A stretch of 64,000 bases of DNA. Origin: Photobacterium malacitanum (GTDB taxonomy: Bacteria; Pseudomonadota; Gammaproteobacteria; Enterobacterales; Vibrionaceae). The notes below the pieces were generated by a model. It did no database searches. It had not been told where the DNA came from and saw only the letters and a list, made by a program, of their open reading frames with translations. The DNA is taken from NCBI RefSeq assembly GCF_900185615.1, contig NZ_FYAK01000003.1:186001-250000 (forward strand). The letters run 5' to 3'. The position numbers and the translations under genes are program-made. Shown in pieces: positions 10,641-22,789 of this stretch; position 1 is the stretch's first letter, and each line of letters opens with the position of its first letter.

Positions 10641-12488
10641 TCAGTTAACCGTACTGCAGTTTAAACAGAAGGCATAACGACCATTAGGATCATTGAAATT
10701 CGTTAATGAGGTTAGATCGTTGGCAACTTTAGTGACTGGCGCTAGGGTCGACGGCATATCACCAAAGACCATTGTCATTAGTTGGACTTTTACTTCACCT
10801 GATAATTCTTTAAAGAACTGCTGTACTGGCGATAGTGGTTGTTGCATCCATACTAGCTGGTAATCTTTCACCTTTGCTAATTCAACCGCTGCGGTAATAG
10901 CAGTATCAAAATCACCAAGCTGATCAACTAAGCCACGTTGTTGCGCATCTTTACCTGTCCACACTCGGCCTTGAGCAATCTTATCGGCTTGTGCCAACGT
11001 CATATGACGGTATTTACTGACTAAACCTATAAAGCGTTGATAGCCATTATCAACCCCAAGCTGGAATACTTTTGCTACACCTTCAGGTAATGCACGGGTG
11101 ACACCGACACCAGAGAAAGGTGTTGTGCCAACTCCGTCGCTGTAGACGCCAAGTTTTTCTAATCCTTTTTCAAAGGTGGTTAGAATAGCAAAGATACCGA
11201 TTGAACCTGTGATTGTGGTTGGTTGTGCAATAATTTCATCTGCACTGGATGAGATCCAATAACCGCCAGATGCCGCCACGCTTGACATTGAAACGACGAC
11301 TGGTTTACCCGCCTTTTTAAGTGCGTCAACTTCATTACGAATAATTTCTGAAGCAAAGGCGCTGCCTCCAGGACTATCAACTCGCAAGATCACCGATTTT
11401 ACTTGCTTATCAAAACGTGCTTTACGTAATAGCGCTGCAATAGTGTCGCCACCTGCAGATCCTTGGCTACTTTTGCCATCGACAATCGCACCGTCGACGA
11501 TAACTACCGCCACTTTATTGGTTGATGGTTGTTGATTATCGACTAATAGCGGTAAGTAATCGTAATAGCTAATTTGTTTAAAGCTGTGTTTATCGTTAGC
11601 ACCGAATTTTTTGATCAAAAATTGAGTCATCTGATCACGGGTAACCAGTGAATCAACCAAGCCTAATTTTTGACTTAATTGGGCAAAATCACCATTAACA
11701 GATTCTAGCTGAGTCACAAACTCATCAATATTTGGGGTTAATGTTTGCGGTTTAATATTACGATTTTGAGCAACATCGTCACTGAACGCGCCCCATAACT
11801 GGGTTAGCCATACAGTGTTAGCTTGCTTTGCTGCCGCAGACATGCCGTCACGAATATAAGGTTCAACAAACGACTTATAAGTACCAACACGGAACACATG
11901 AGTGGTCACGTCTAATTTAGCCAGCAAACTCTTATAATATAGGGTGTAGGTACCGTAGCCTGTTAGCATAACGCCACCATCAGGGGACAAGAACACCTTA
12001 TCGGCATAACTGGCTAAGTAATATTGGCTTTGGCTGTAATTATCGCCATAGGCATAAACTGGTTTACCTGAAGCTTTAAATTCTTCGATAGCTTTAGCGA
12101 TGTAACGCATTTTGGTTAAGCTAGTTTCAGACATGCCTTTAAGATTAAGTACGAGGCCTGTAATGTCTTTATCTGTTGCGGCAGCACGAATCGCCTCAAC
12201 AATGTCAAACAAGACATTCTGCTGCACATCAGGCTTACCTAATGCTTCATTCATAACGCTGTCAAATGGATTGTCATAATTCTTTTGTTCGACAATCGGA
12301 CCAGACAGATTAAGCACTAAGGCTGAAGGCTGTGTGGTCTCAGCAGGTTTATCTTCATCGGTTAATGCAAAAATGATCGCGCCAATAATAAAAACGAACA
12401 AAATGTTGAGGACAAATTTGCGAGTAAAGTTAATTAACTTCCCGATAGCAAGGAAGAATTTTCCAATCCTTGAGAATATGGCTTTCAT
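10641..12488 (-). CDS. sppA: Signal peptide peptidase SppA, 67 kDa type
   Basis: 615 aa, the long tandem-domain form like E. coli SppA (618 aa). One N-terminal membrane segment (about residues 25-45) is followed by two S49 domains in the periplasm. The general-base lysine is in GTYKSFVEP (about 205) and the serine nucleophile in AASGGYW (about 406), matching E. coli K209 and S409. It degrades signal peptides left in the inner membrane after secretion. AGGA six bases upstream supports the start. It lies upstream of ansA, but the gap and hairpin suggest separate messages. Confidence 0.97.
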   Translation of the reverse strand: MKAIFSRIGKFFLAIGKLINFTRKFVLNILFVFIIGAIIFALTDEDKPAETTQPSALVLNLSGPIVEQKNYDNPFDSVMNEALGKPDVQQNVLFDIVEAIRAAATDKDITGLVLNLKGMSETSLTKMRYIAKAIEEFKASGKPVYAYGDNYSQSQYYLASYADKVFLSPDGGVMLTGYGTYTLYYKSLLAKLDVTTHVFRVGTYKSFVEPYIRDGMSAAAKQANTVWLTQLWGAFSDDVAQNRNIKPQTLTPNIDEFVTQLESVNGDFAQLSQKLGLVDSLVTRDQMTQFLIKKFGANDKHSFKQISYYDYLPLLVDNQQPSTNKVAVVIVDGAIVDGKSSQGSAGGDTIAALLRKARFDKQVKSVILRVDSPGGSAFASEIIRNEVDALKKAGKPVVVSMSSVAASGGYWISSSADEIIAQPTTITGSIGIFAILTTFEKGLEKLGVYSDGVGTTPFSGVGVTRALPEGVAKVFQLGVDNGYQRFIGLVSKYRHMTLAQADKIAQGRVWTGKDAQQRGLVDQLGDFDTAITAAVELAKVKDYQLVWMQQPLSPVQQFFKELSGEVKVQLMTMVFGDMPSTLAPVTKVANDLTSLTNFNDPNGRYAFCLNCSTVN

Positions 12489-12696
12489 GAAAATTCCTGA
12501 TAATGATGATGGCGATATCGTAACGTAGTCACTGCCAAATTACAGTTTTTTACGGCATAACTGTTAGCGAACATAAAAATAAAGAGACTTAATCGATTAT
12601 AAATAGTGAGTCGCATCATGTAAATGTTGCTTTTGTGTTAACAATGTTGGTGTTATTAACTAAGCTGAAATATACTGGTCAGACCATAACAGTTAG

Positions 12697-14718
<2,022 letters not shown>

Positions 14719-14794
14719 TAGCCACCACTTGTACTCAGCGCTTTACCTGTCTTATTATAGAGTAAACAATAATTATTTTCATTTTGAGGTTGTT

Positions 14795-15343
14795 ATGGAT
14801 GCGCTATCGCTGCTGCTTAATCGTCGCTCACTACCAAAATTAGTTGATCCAGCACCAGCAGGAGAAGCTCTTGAGAATATCTTTCGTGCTGGATTACGTG
14901 CTCCTGATCATGGTGGTTTAACACCGTGGCGATTTATTGTTTCTCAAGGTGAAGGGCTAACTAAATTAGCTGATATTCTGGTGGCTGCTGCCAAAGCCGA
15001 TGATCTTGATGATTTTGTGATTGAAAAAGCTTCTAAAGCGCCTTTTCGAGCCCCAATGGTGATCACTGTGGTCAGTAAAGTAACGTCAGATCATAAAGTA
15101 CCAGTCATCGAACAACATCTTTCTGCTGGTTGTGCTGCTCAGGCAATGCAAATGGCTGCGGTTGCACAAGGATACTCTGGTTTCTGGCGTACGGGTTCTT
15201 GGGCATATCATGCCGTTGTGCGTGAAGCATTGGGGGTTACCGGCGAAGATATGATTGTTGGTTTTTTATATCTAGGCTCGATTGGTTGTCGTGAAGCTAA
15301 GGTTCATGAACGTGATCTTGCTCAATATGTTGAGTATTTGTAA
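14795..15343 (+). CDS. ydjA: YdjA family NAD(P)H nitroreductase
   Basis: 182 aa from the ATG at 14795, with GAGG five bases upstream; E. coli YdjA has about the same length. It is a minimal FMN-binding nitroreductase: LLNRRSLPKL near the N-terminus, RAPDHGGLTPWRF, and GFWRTGSWAYH in the flavin-site region. The family reduces nitroaromatics and quinones in vitro; the physiological substrate is unknown. ydjA next to selD and sppA is the E. coli neighbourhood. A terminator follows, so it is a single-gene unit. Confidence 0.95.
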   Translation: MDALSLLLNRRSLPKLVDPAPAGEALENIFRAGLRAPDHGGLTPWRFIVSQGEGLTKLADILVAAAKADDLDDFVIEKASKAPFRAPMVITVVSKVTSDHKVPVIEQHLSAGCAAQAMQMAAVAQGYSGFWRTGSWAYHAVVREALGVTGEDMIVGFLYLGSIGCREAKVHERDLAQYVEYL

Positions 15344-15417
15344 TTACAGATATACAACAGTTGTAACATTAACGGAAATGTAAATCTTCGCTACTGTAAA
15401 ACTAGAGTTAAAAATGG

Positions 15418-15468
15418 AAGGTGATAGTTATTTTGTGGTGTTAAACCGTGAATAACATCACCTTTTTT
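15418..15468 (+). terminator. ydjA intrinsic terminator
   Basis: A long stem with arms AAGGTGAT-GTTATT and AATAAC-ATCACCTT (one extra base on each side) is followed by a run of six T. It lies about 75 bp after the ydjA stop. Confidence 0.85.
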
Positions 15469-15601
15469 GTTTCTAATTAATGACTATTAGCGCCAATATG
15501 GATTTGTTTTAATAGAAAATGGCCGCTTTTGAGTTGGAAAGATGACAGTTGTCGAGGGCAGGAGTAGAATCGCTGACTCTTTCTATATTTTGGAGCGTGT
15601 C

Positions 15602-16636
15602 ATGGAAAATGTTCGCCTAACACAATACAGCCACGGTGCCGGATGTGGTTGTAAAATTTCTCCCCAAGTACTTGATACTATTCTTCGTACTCAATTAGCT
15701 CCTTTTGCTGATCCTAATTTATTAGTGGGTAATGAGAGTAAAGATGATGCTGCTGTTTATGATATCGGCAATGGTCAAGCTGTAATCAGTACCACTGACT
15801 TCTTTATGCCAATTGTTGATGACCCATTTGATTTTGGTCGTATTGCAGCAACGAATGCAATCAGTGATATTTACGCAATGGGCGGTAAACCTATTATGGC
15901 CATTGCTATTTTAGGCTGGCCGGTAAACCTATTATCACCTGAAATTGCACAAAAAGTGATTGATGGTGGTCGCTCTGTCTGTCGTGAAGCGGGTATTTCT
16001 CTTGCTGGTGGTCACTCTATTGATGCTCCTGAGCCAATTTTCGGTCTTGCTGTAACCGGGTTAGTAAGTACTGATCGTGTTAAGCGTAATGACAGTGCAG
16101 AAGCAGGTTGCCATTTATACCTAACGAAACCATTAGGTATTGGCGTATTAACCACGGCTGAAAAACAATCTAAGTTGGCTGATGAGCATAAAGGCTTGGC
16201 ACGTGATTGGATGTGTAAGTTAAATAAACCGGGTGCTGATTTTGCGGATGTCGATGGCGTAAAAGCACTAACTGATGTTACAGGTTTTGGTCTAATGGGC
16301 CACTTAACAGAGATTTGTGAGGGTAGTAACCTAAAAGCAAAACTTTGGTTTGATAAAATTCCAACATTACCAGGTGTATATGACTACATCGCTCAAGGTT
16401 GTGTTCCTGGTGGTACCGAGCGTAACTTTATGAGCTATGGCCATAAAGTTGCTCCAATGACGGATTTACAAAAAGCGTTATTGTGCGATCCCCAAACATC
16501 TGGCGGTCTATTATTAGCCGTTGATCCAAGTAGCGATGCTGAAGTACAAGCTATTGCTAAAAAACATAACATCTTGCTGGAAGCGATTGGTGAACTTGTG
16601 CCGATGGATGGCGATACCTTTATTGAGGTTTGCTAA
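15602..16636 (+). CDS. selD: Selenide, water dikinase
   Basis: 344 aa from the ATG at 15602, with GGAG six bases upstream; the longer in-frame extension is unlike the family. The active-site loop [10 protein letters not shown] carries cysteine at the catalytic position (C15, equal to E. coli C17) and K18, so this is not a selenocysteine form. It makes selenophosphate from selenide and ATP. The stop codon shares one base with the next start (TAATG), so selU translation is probably coupled. This links the selenophosphate made here directly to tRNA selenation. Confidence 0.97.
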   Translation: MENVRLTQYSHGAGCGCKISPQVLDTILRTQLAPFADPNLLVGNESKDDAAVYDIGNGQAVISTTDFFMPIVDDPFDFGRIAATNAISDIYAMGGKPIMAIAILGWPVNLLSPEIAQKVIDGGRSVCREAGISLAGGHSIDAPEPIFGLAVTGLVSTDRVKRNDSAEAGCHLYLTKPLGIGVLTTAEKQSKLADEHKGLARDWMCKLNKPGADFADVDGVKALTDVTGFGLMGHLTEICEGSNLKAKLWFDKIPTLPGVYDYIAQGCVPGGTERNFMSYGHKVAPMTDLQKALLCDPQTSGGLLLAVDPSSDAEVQAIAKKHNILLEAIGELVPMDGDTFIEVC

Positions 16637-17727
16637 TGTCGCGTCCCAATTGCCAAGATTTCCGTCATCTGTTTGTAAACGATACACCGTTAATGGATAT
16701 GCGAGCACCGATTGAGTTTCAACAAGGTGCTTTTCCAACATCAACCAGTTTGCCATTAATGACTGATGATGAGCGTGCAGCTGTGGGAACATGCTATAAA
16801 AACAGCGGTCAAGATGCAGCTATTGTACTAGGCCATAAGCTGGTTAATGGTGATGTTAAAGCAGAACGTGTCGCGCAATGGAAAGCATTTTGTGAAGCAA
16901 ATCCTAACGGCTACCTCTATTGTTTCCGTGGTGGCTTACGTTCTCAAATTACTCAACAATGGTTGAAAGAAGCTGGCATTGACTACCCGTTTATTACTGG
17001 TGGTTACAAAGCATTACGCCGTTATTTAGTTGATACCATTGATGAGGTTGCTACTAAACCAATGTCAATTGTTGCTGGTAATACCGGTAGTGGCAAGACG
17101 ATCATGGTTAATGCATTGGCTAATGGTATTGATCTTGAAGGTGCGGCTCACCACCGTGGCTCATCATTTGGTAGCTATGTGACTCGTCAGCGTACTCAAA
17201 TTGCCTTTGAAAATGATCTTGCTGTACAGATGCTCAAGAAATTAGACAATGGTATCGAACACTTGGTGTTTGAGGATGAAGGTAAGAATATTGGCTGTGC
17301 AACGGTGCCACTTTCTCTTCATCGTGCCATGCAAGATGCTGATATAGCAGTGATTGATGATCCTGTTGATGTGCGTTTAGCGCGTTTATTAGATGATTAT
17401 GTGATAAAAATGCAACGTGACTATGTGGCTCATTACGGTGAGGAGCAAGGTTGGGTTTTATTTGCAGAGTATTTAGAAAAAGGCATGTTCAATATTCGTA
17501 AACGGTTAGGTTTTGAACGTTACGAAGTGATGCTTAAAGCACAGCAACATGCTGTGAAAGTGATGCAAACTAACGGTTCATTAGCTGAGCATGATGCTTG
17601 GTTAGCACCGTTATTAGAGCTGTACTATGATCCTATGTATACTTATCAATTAGATAAAAAAGCGGATCGCATTGTATTTAGAGGTGATTATCACCAAGTA
17701 CAAGAGTGGTTAGCTGCTCGCCGTTAA
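16636..17727 (+). CDS. mnmH: tRNA 2-selenouridine synthase
   Basis: 363 aa (also called selU or ybbB). An N-terminal rhodanese domain carries the active cysteine in YLYCFRGG (C96, matching E. coli C97), followed by a P-loop AGNTGSGKT (147-155). It converts 2-thiouridine at the tRNA wobble position to 2-selenouridine through a geranylated intermediate, using selenophosphate from SelD. The ATG overlaps the selD stop by one base, with GAGG seven bases upstream inside selD. A strong terminator follows, closing a two-gene operon. Confidence 0.97.
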   Translation: MSRPNCQDFRHLFVNDTPLMDMRAPIEFQQGAFPTSTSLPLMTDDERAAVGTCYKNSGQDAAIVLGHKLVNGDVKAERVAQWKAFCEANPNGYLYCFRGGLRSQITQQWLKEAGIDYPFITGGYKALRRYLVDTIDEVATKPMSIVAGNTGSGKTIMVNALANGIDLEGAAHHRGSSFGSYVTRQRTQIAFENDLAVQMLKKLDNGIEHLVFEDEGKNIGCATVPLSLHRAMQDADIAVIDDPVDVRLARLLDDYVIKMQRDYVAHYGEEQGWVLFAEYLEKGMFNIRKRLGFERYEVMLKAQQHAVKVMQTNGSLAEHDAWLAPLLELYYDPMYTYQLDKKADRIVFRGDYHQVQEWLAARR

Positions 17728-17765
17728 TGTAATAAGAGAGACGTTATTATCGTCTTGAAAGCATA

Positions 17766-17806
17766 AAAAAAGCCGATTTAACATTCATTGTTAAATCGGC
17801 TTTTTT
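17766..17806 (+). terminator. selD-mnmH operon terminator
   Basis: 18-bp perfect stem (17766-17783 with 17789-17806), 5-base loop, with A6 and T6 ends. It could work on both strands. Confidence 0.95.
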
Positions 17807-17974
17807 ATTGATCTGCAACTGATCTTTAATTATTTCATTGACCATCAAAGATCTGCTTTGATCTCGTGTTCACCATAGTTTTGATTGATACTGGTTTTAT
17901 ATCCAGTGACATGTTGCCGTAAGCATCAGTTTTCGGTACAGTCATAATATTCATTGTTGCAGATAAAGATCCCC

Positions 17975-19927
17975 ATGAGTTGTTTATATATAGCTGAAAA
18001 ACCAAGTTTAGGCCGAGCCATTGCTGCAGTATTACCTCGTCCGCATAAAAATAATACTGGCTATATTGAAGTGGGTAATGGCGATATTGTCACTTGGTGT
18101 ATTGGTCACTTATTAGAGCAAGTTGAGCCTGATGCTTATGATGCCCGTTATAAAAAATGGCATTTAGAGGATTTACCGATTGTACCTCAGCAATGGCAAT
18201 TAATTCCCCGTAAAGCGGCGAAGCAACAACTTGCAGTGATCAAAAAATTGGCGAAAACAGCAACAGCAGTGGTACATGCGGGGGATCCTGATCGTGAAGG
18301 CCAATTGCTGGTGGATGAAGTGATTGATTACGTCAAAATATCAAAAACTAAAAAAGCCGCCGCGCAACGGTTATTGATCTCTGATCTAAACCCCGCTGCG
18401 GTTAAAAAAGCGTTAGCCACTATGCGCAGTAACCGTGACTTTATTCCGCTATCAGTATCGGCATTAGCACGTTCACGGGCTGATTGGTTATATGGCATGA
18501 ACATGACGCGTGCTTATACATTGCTTGGTCAAAAGGGGGGATACCGTGGAGTATTATCCGTTGGGCGAGTACAAACACCTATTTTGGGATTGGTGGTTCG
18601 CCGTGACGATGAGATTGCTAATTTTGTCGCTAAGCCGTTTTATGAGGTCTTAGCGTTAATTAGCTATGGTGAACAAACAATTGTTGCTAAGTGGCAACCA
18701 AGTAAAGCCTGTGAGCCTCACCAAGATTTGGAAGGGCGAGTGCTAAATCGCAAATTGTGTGAAAATGTGGTTGAACGAATTAAGGGTCAACCTGCAGAGG
18801 TTACACAATCGGAGCGTAAGCAAACCAAGCAAGCACCACCATTACCGTATTCATTATCAGCATTACAAATAGACGCGGCAAAGCGGTTTGGCATGAGTGC
18901 GACCGATGTGTTATCGGTCTGTCAGTCACTGTATGAAAAACATAAAGTGATCACTTACCCTCGCTCAGATAGTCGCCATCTACCATTAGATCATTTTAAA
19001 CAAGCTAATGATGTGTGTCGTGCAATTGCATCGACAGATAATCAGCTAGCTTCTGCGGTTGATAATGCAAATACAGCCTTAAAATCAAAAGCATGGAATG
19101 ATAAAAAAGTGGATGCTCACCATGCGATTATTCCGACACCTAAATCATCATCCGTGTTAACGGGCTATGAAGCCAAAATATACCAATTAATTGCACGACA
19201 GTACTTAATGCAATTTTATCCTGCAGCTGAATATGCTGATGCTAAGTTGGTGTTTACTATCGCGAATGGTCTCTTTATTGCTAAGGGGCGACAGTTAATG
19301 TCACACGGTTGGCGCGCATTACTGGGGCGCGATGATAAAAAAGAAGACAGTGATTTAGCTGATAAAGTACCACCGTTAGATAAAGGCACGGTATTGGTAT
19401 GTCGTGATGGTGAGATCAAAGATAAAATGACGGAGCCACCAAAAGCGTTTACTGAAGCGACGTTATTACAAGCAATGACGGGTATTGCTCGGTTTGTATC
19501 TGATGCATCATTAAAGAAGATTCTGCGAGATACCGATGGCTTAGGTACAGAGGCAACACGAGCAGGAATACTAGAGATGTTATTTAAACGGCAGTTGTTA
19601 CAGCGCCAAGGTAAAGCTATTCATGCCTCAGAGGCAGGAAAAGGCTTAATTTATGCCTTGCCTGATAGCTCAACTTATCCTGATATGACCGCCCATTGGG
19701 AGCATCAATTACATGATATGGCAGATAAAAAATGTGCTTATCAACCGTTTATGGCTGCGTTAGAACAACAAGTGACTGCATTAATGGAACAAGTAAAAGT
19801 GAGTGATGTACCGCCAAGTTTGCGTTCATTGACGTCACCTGAATTTAAGCCTCGTGCTAAAAAACGCAGTTATGCAAAAAAATCGACATCGGCTAAACCT
19901 AAGGCTGCACCAAAGCGTAAATCGTAG
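17975..19927 (+). CDS. topB: DNA topoisomerase III
   Basis: 650 aa from the ATG at 17975 (MSCLYIAEKPSLGRAI). The Toprim domain has the acidic GDPDREGQLL motif, and the catalytic tyrosine is Y328 in KVITYPRSDSR, the same number as in E. coli. It relaxes and decatenates DNA through a single-strand passage mechanism, helping chromosome separation. The C-terminus ends in a Lys/Ala-rich tail rather than zinc fingers. The ribosome binding site is poor, and a TTG start 21 bases upstream cannot be excluded. In E. coli topB is also next to selD. Confidence 0.95.
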   Translation: MSCLYIAEKPSLGRAIAAVLPRPHKNNTGYIEVGNGDIVTWCIGHLLEQVEPDAYDARYKKWHLEDLPIVPQQWQLIPRKAAKQQLAVIKKLAKTATAVVHAGDPDREGQLLVDEVIDYVKISKTKKAAAQRLLISDLNPAAVKKALATMRSNRDFIPLSVSALARSRADWLYGMNMTRAYTLLGQKGGYRGVLSVGRVQTPILGLVVRRDDEIANFVAKPFYEVLALISYGEQTIVAKWQPSKACEPHQDLEGRVLNRKLCENVVERIKGQPAEVTQSERKQTKQAPPLPYSLSALQIDAAKRFGMSATDVLSVCQSLYEKHKVITYPRSDSRHLPLDHFKQANDVCRAIASTDNQLASAVDNANTALKSKAWNDKKVDAHHAIIPTPKSSSVLTGYEAKIYQLIARQYLMQFYPAAEYADAKLVFTIANGLFIAKGRQLMSHGWRALLGRDDKKEDSDLADKVPPLDKGTVLVCRDGEIKDKMTEPPKAFTEATLLQAMTGIARFVSDASLKKILRDTDGLGTEATRAGILEMLFKRQLLQRQGKAIHASEAGKGLIYALPDSSTYPDMTAHWEHQLHDMADKKCAYQPFMAALEQQVTALMEQVKVSDVPPSLRSLTSPEFKPRAKKRSYAKKSTSAKPKAAPKRKS

Positions 19928-19958
19928 TGGATGATTTAATTACTGATTGATCACTTAC

Positions 19959-19988
19959 AAAAAAGCAGCATAAACATGCTGCTTTTTT
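19959..19988. terminator. Bidirectional terminator between topB and XRE gene
   Basis: 13-bp perfect stem (19959-19971 with 19976-19988) and 4-base loop with A6/T6 ends, serving two convergent genes. Confidence 0.94.
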
Positions 19989-20031
19989 GTTATTTATATC
20001 TTTAAAAATAGTTATCGCCATAAACGAAATA

Positions 20032-20247
20032 CTAATTGTCATCGTTTTTTTGAAATTCGAGAATATCTGCTGGCTGGCAATCAAGTTGTTCGCAAAGTTT
20101 ATCAAGTGTCGAAAACCGAACGGCTTTTGCTTTACCATTTTTTAGTATTGATAAATTAGCTTCTGTCATATCCATTGCTTGAGCTAATGTTTTTAACCGT
20201 ATTTTTCGTTTCGCCATTATTACATCTAAATTAATAACAATAGTCAT
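20032..20247 (-). CDS. Small XRE-family transcriptional regulator
   Basis: 71 aa, almost entirely one Cro/CI-type helix-turn-helix domain (AKRKIRLKTLAQAMDMTEAN as the first helices, then FSTLDKLCEQLDCQPADIL). The start at 20247 gives MTIVINLDV, the N-terminus usual in this small-regulator family. It lies nine bases after the DUF2975 gene on the same strand, a recurrent pairing in bacteria. The likely job is autoregulation of this two-gene unit, perhaps controlled by the membrane protein. This role is inferred from context only. Confidence 0.88.
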   Translation of the reverse strand: MTIVINLDVIMAKRKIRLKTLAQAMDMTEANLSILKNGKAKAVRFSTLDKLCEQLDCQPADILEFQKNDDN

Positions 20248-20256
20248 AATAAACTC

Positions 20257-20805
20257 TTAAATTGTGTAATTTTGTTCATCGGCGAGGTGATAGCCTTCTT
20301 TCATAACCCATGAAATTATAACAATAATAGCGCCTATTAATAGGGTTAAAAAATCAATACCTACAAAGCTAATCATAATCATACGGTGATTAGGTGGATT
20401 ATTAAAAGTTAGTATTAATGTCATTAATGGTTGGTAAAAAAGTGAACCGCCGACCCAATAAAATACACTATAACCAAGCTTTTGATAGCAGTTGGCATTT
20501 TCTAAGGTAAAGATGTCTTTGTTTTCATAGTTACCAAATAACCGAATCAGAATTTTTAAGGCATACATAATAATCGAGCAGTAAATCAAGCTTGTTACGA
20601 GCGCGAGTAAACGGGTGGTCAATGTTAATGGTGTTTCTGTAAGCTGATTAATATCAAAAGATGTTTGTACTATGCCGGTATTTCTTAAAAAGTCATAAGG
20701 CGTTGCTACTGTTAACCAAAAATAACAGACTAAAATTGGCGTTAGAATAAAAAAAAGCTGGAATAGAATTTTTACTCTGCGGCTTTGTTGTTGAATTTTT
20801 GACAT
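20257..20805 (-). CDS. DUF2975 membrane protein
   Basis: 182 aa from the ATG at 20805 (AGGA eight bases upstream). Four hydrophobic segments are visible (about 14-36, 62-82, 105-130 and 143-170), so it is an integral inner-membrane protein with short loops. It matches the DUF2975 family, of unknown function, which is often encoded next to a small XRE regulator, as here. The two probably form one operon. The membrane protein might sense a stimulus and control the regulator, but nothing in the sequence proves it. Confidence 0.85.
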   Translation of the reverse strand: MSKIQQQSRRVKILFQLFFILTPILVCYFWLTVATPYDFLRNTGIVQTSFDINQLTETPLTLTTRLLALVTSLIYCSIIMYALKILIRLFGNYENKDIFTLENANCYQKLGYSVFYWVGGSLFYQPLMTLILTFNNPPNHRMIMISFVGIDFLTLLIGAIIVIISWVMKEGYHLADEQNYTI

Positions 20806-20913
20806 ATGATTGTTCCTCATTCAGGTTATGAAGCTAGAATATGGCACAATAAAATGCTTTGCAATAAGAAATTATTGTTATTCGATAATTTTTTATTGTT
20901 CATGTTTTGTTTA

Positions 20914-22536
20914 TTAAGTCGGTGATAGTACTTTAAAGCAGTTTTTACCTTTGGCTTTTGCTTGATAAAGTGCCGTATCCACTTGTTTGAAGAACTCATC
21001 ATACGTTTTTGATTGAGAAGGAATAATAGTACTTACTCCAATGCTAATAGTCACAATGGCGTGGTTATTATTCTTTAATCCGTCACACGGAAACGGCAAG
21101 GCGATGTCGTGAATGGCATTGAGCAAGCGCTGAGCATTATTTTTTGCTTGTTGTTGATCTTGGCCTGGCAATAGCAGCACAAATTCTTCACCGCCATAGC
21201 GGGCAAACAAAGTGCCAGCGCGGCGCTCTACTTTAGAGAGTGCTGTAGCGATCGTTTTTAAGCATTGATCGCCAGCAGCATGGCCAAGTTTATCGTTATA
21301 AGTTTTAAAGTTATCAATGTCGAGAATGAGTAACGATAGTGGCAGTGCAAGTCGACTAGCTCGACGCCATTCTGCTATTACCGTCTCATCAAACACGCGT
21401 CGATTAGCAATATTGGTGAGTGCATCAATCCGTGATAATTTTTGCAGTTGCTCATTGGCTTTATTTAGTGCTTCGGTACGACTTTGTACGCGCTGCTCTA
21501 AATCGTGATTGAGTTTTATCAAGTTCTCAGCGGCTTGCAGTCGCAAAATATGCTGTGACACAATAAAACCATATTGTTTGAGTAATTGATGATGATAAGT
21601 ACGTAATGGTTGCCCGGTCAGTAAATTATCACAAGCTATCCATCCTATCGGTGTGTCTTCATCCCATAAAGCAATATAGGCACTCCAACCAAAGCCAACT
21701 TGTTTTAAATCATGAAATAAAGGCGTATTTTCTTGAATTGCAAGATATTCTTTATCTTTTAATGTCTTAGATGCATACCATTGATTAGGAATTGGCGAAC
21801 AAAAATAAAATTCATCCACCGTATTACCATGAATATCAGTGCCAAATGTTCCATGCATATTTTTTTGTTCGTCAAATAAGAAAATAGCCATGCGATCTAT
21901 TTGTAATTGTTTTTTTGCTTCGTCGATAGCAATAAACAGCATGTCTCTCATTGAGTTACAGCGCCATAGCTGAAATGAAATATCATGCATACTTTGGAGT
22001 TTATTCAATAATGTTTGCTGTTGTTCTTTCGTCGAAAGCAGCTCTTTTTCAGCATTGATGCAATTGATACTGTGATGTTTGGTAGTTTGTTTAGTTAGAC
22101 TATTATTGATTTCAGCTGCAAGCAATGTGGTTAATATTGCAAAGTGCTTAGGGATGAGCTGAGAATCTAATGGAACAGCAAGCGTTAGATGACCAATAAT
22201 AACCGAGCGATGTTTAAGTGGCGTCAATATATAGCGGTAATGAGGTAACACATCAATTGATGCGGTGGTTTTATTGGCGTAATAATGAATATTTTTATAA
22301 TAATATTCATTTGAAGTCGAAGGCTCGATAGGTGGAAAGTGATAATGGATCCCTTGTGAGTTGAGCTCTAGCAGTACTTTCCATTTGCCATTATATTTTA
22401 TAATCAGTTGAAGGTGATTAACGGCGAGATGTTGCATTAGATTGCGGCAGACTAATTCACAAATAGTTCTAAGGCTATGTGCGTTATTATATTGCTTAAC
22501 AACGGTTTGGTAAAAGTCAGCAACCTGCTCGTTCAT
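20914..22536 (-). CDS. Diguanylate cyclase with GAF-like sensor region
   Basis: 540 aa, no membrane segment. The region at about 180-345 looks like a GAF sensor, a coiled coil follows (about 345-375), and a GGDEF domain closes the protein (about 378-540) with active-site motif RYGGEEF. It should make cyclic di-GMP, which controls motility and biofilm. The allosteric I-site RxxD expected five residues before GGEEF reads RAGT, so product inhibition through the I-site is probably absent. The gene stands alone. The N-terminal 170 residues are not a domain I can name; the ligand is unknown. Confidence 0.92.
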   Translation of the reverse strand: MNEQVADFYQTVVKQYNNAHSLRTICELVCRNLMQHLAVNHLQLIIKYNGKWKVLLELNSQGIHYHFPPIEPSTSNEYYYKNIHYYANKTTASIDVLPHYRYILTPLKHRSVIIGHLTLAVPLDSQLIPKHFAILTTLLAAEINNSLTKQTTKHHSINCINAEKELLSTKEQQQTLLNKLQSMHDISFQLWRCNSMRDMLFIAIDEAKKQLQIDRMAIFLFDEQKNMHGTFGTDIHGNTVDEFYFCSPIPNQWYASKTLKDKEYLAIQENTPLFHDLKQVGFGWSAYIALWDEDTPIGWIACDNLLTGQPLRTYHHQLLKQYGFIVSQHILRLQAAENLIKLNHDLEQRVQSRTEALNKANEQLQKLSRIDALTNIANRRVFDETVIAEWRRASRLALPLSLLILDIDNFKTYNDKLGHAAGDQCLKTIATALSKVERRAGTLFARYGGEEFVLLLPGQDQQQAKNNAQRLLNAIHDIALPFPCDGLKNNNHAIVTISIGVSTIIPSQSKTYDEFFKQVDTALYQAKAKGKNCFKVLSPT

Positions 22537-22789
22537 TAATACTCTATTCCATGAGTTAATTAGTTAGTAACCCGGCTATTGTCAACTATTCCCTTATAAA
22601 TTAGCAGGATATATACCACAAGTTAGTAATATCTTCTTTTTTACAATGAGAAATGTGATCTTGTGCATATTTGTTGTCGTTATTATTCTCATTAATTTTA
22701 CAGTTCAGTTACATAAAACTTATCTATTTTTATTATGTTGAATATAAATTGAGTAGCATAATATTCGTGCTATGAAAGGAGGCACGAAG

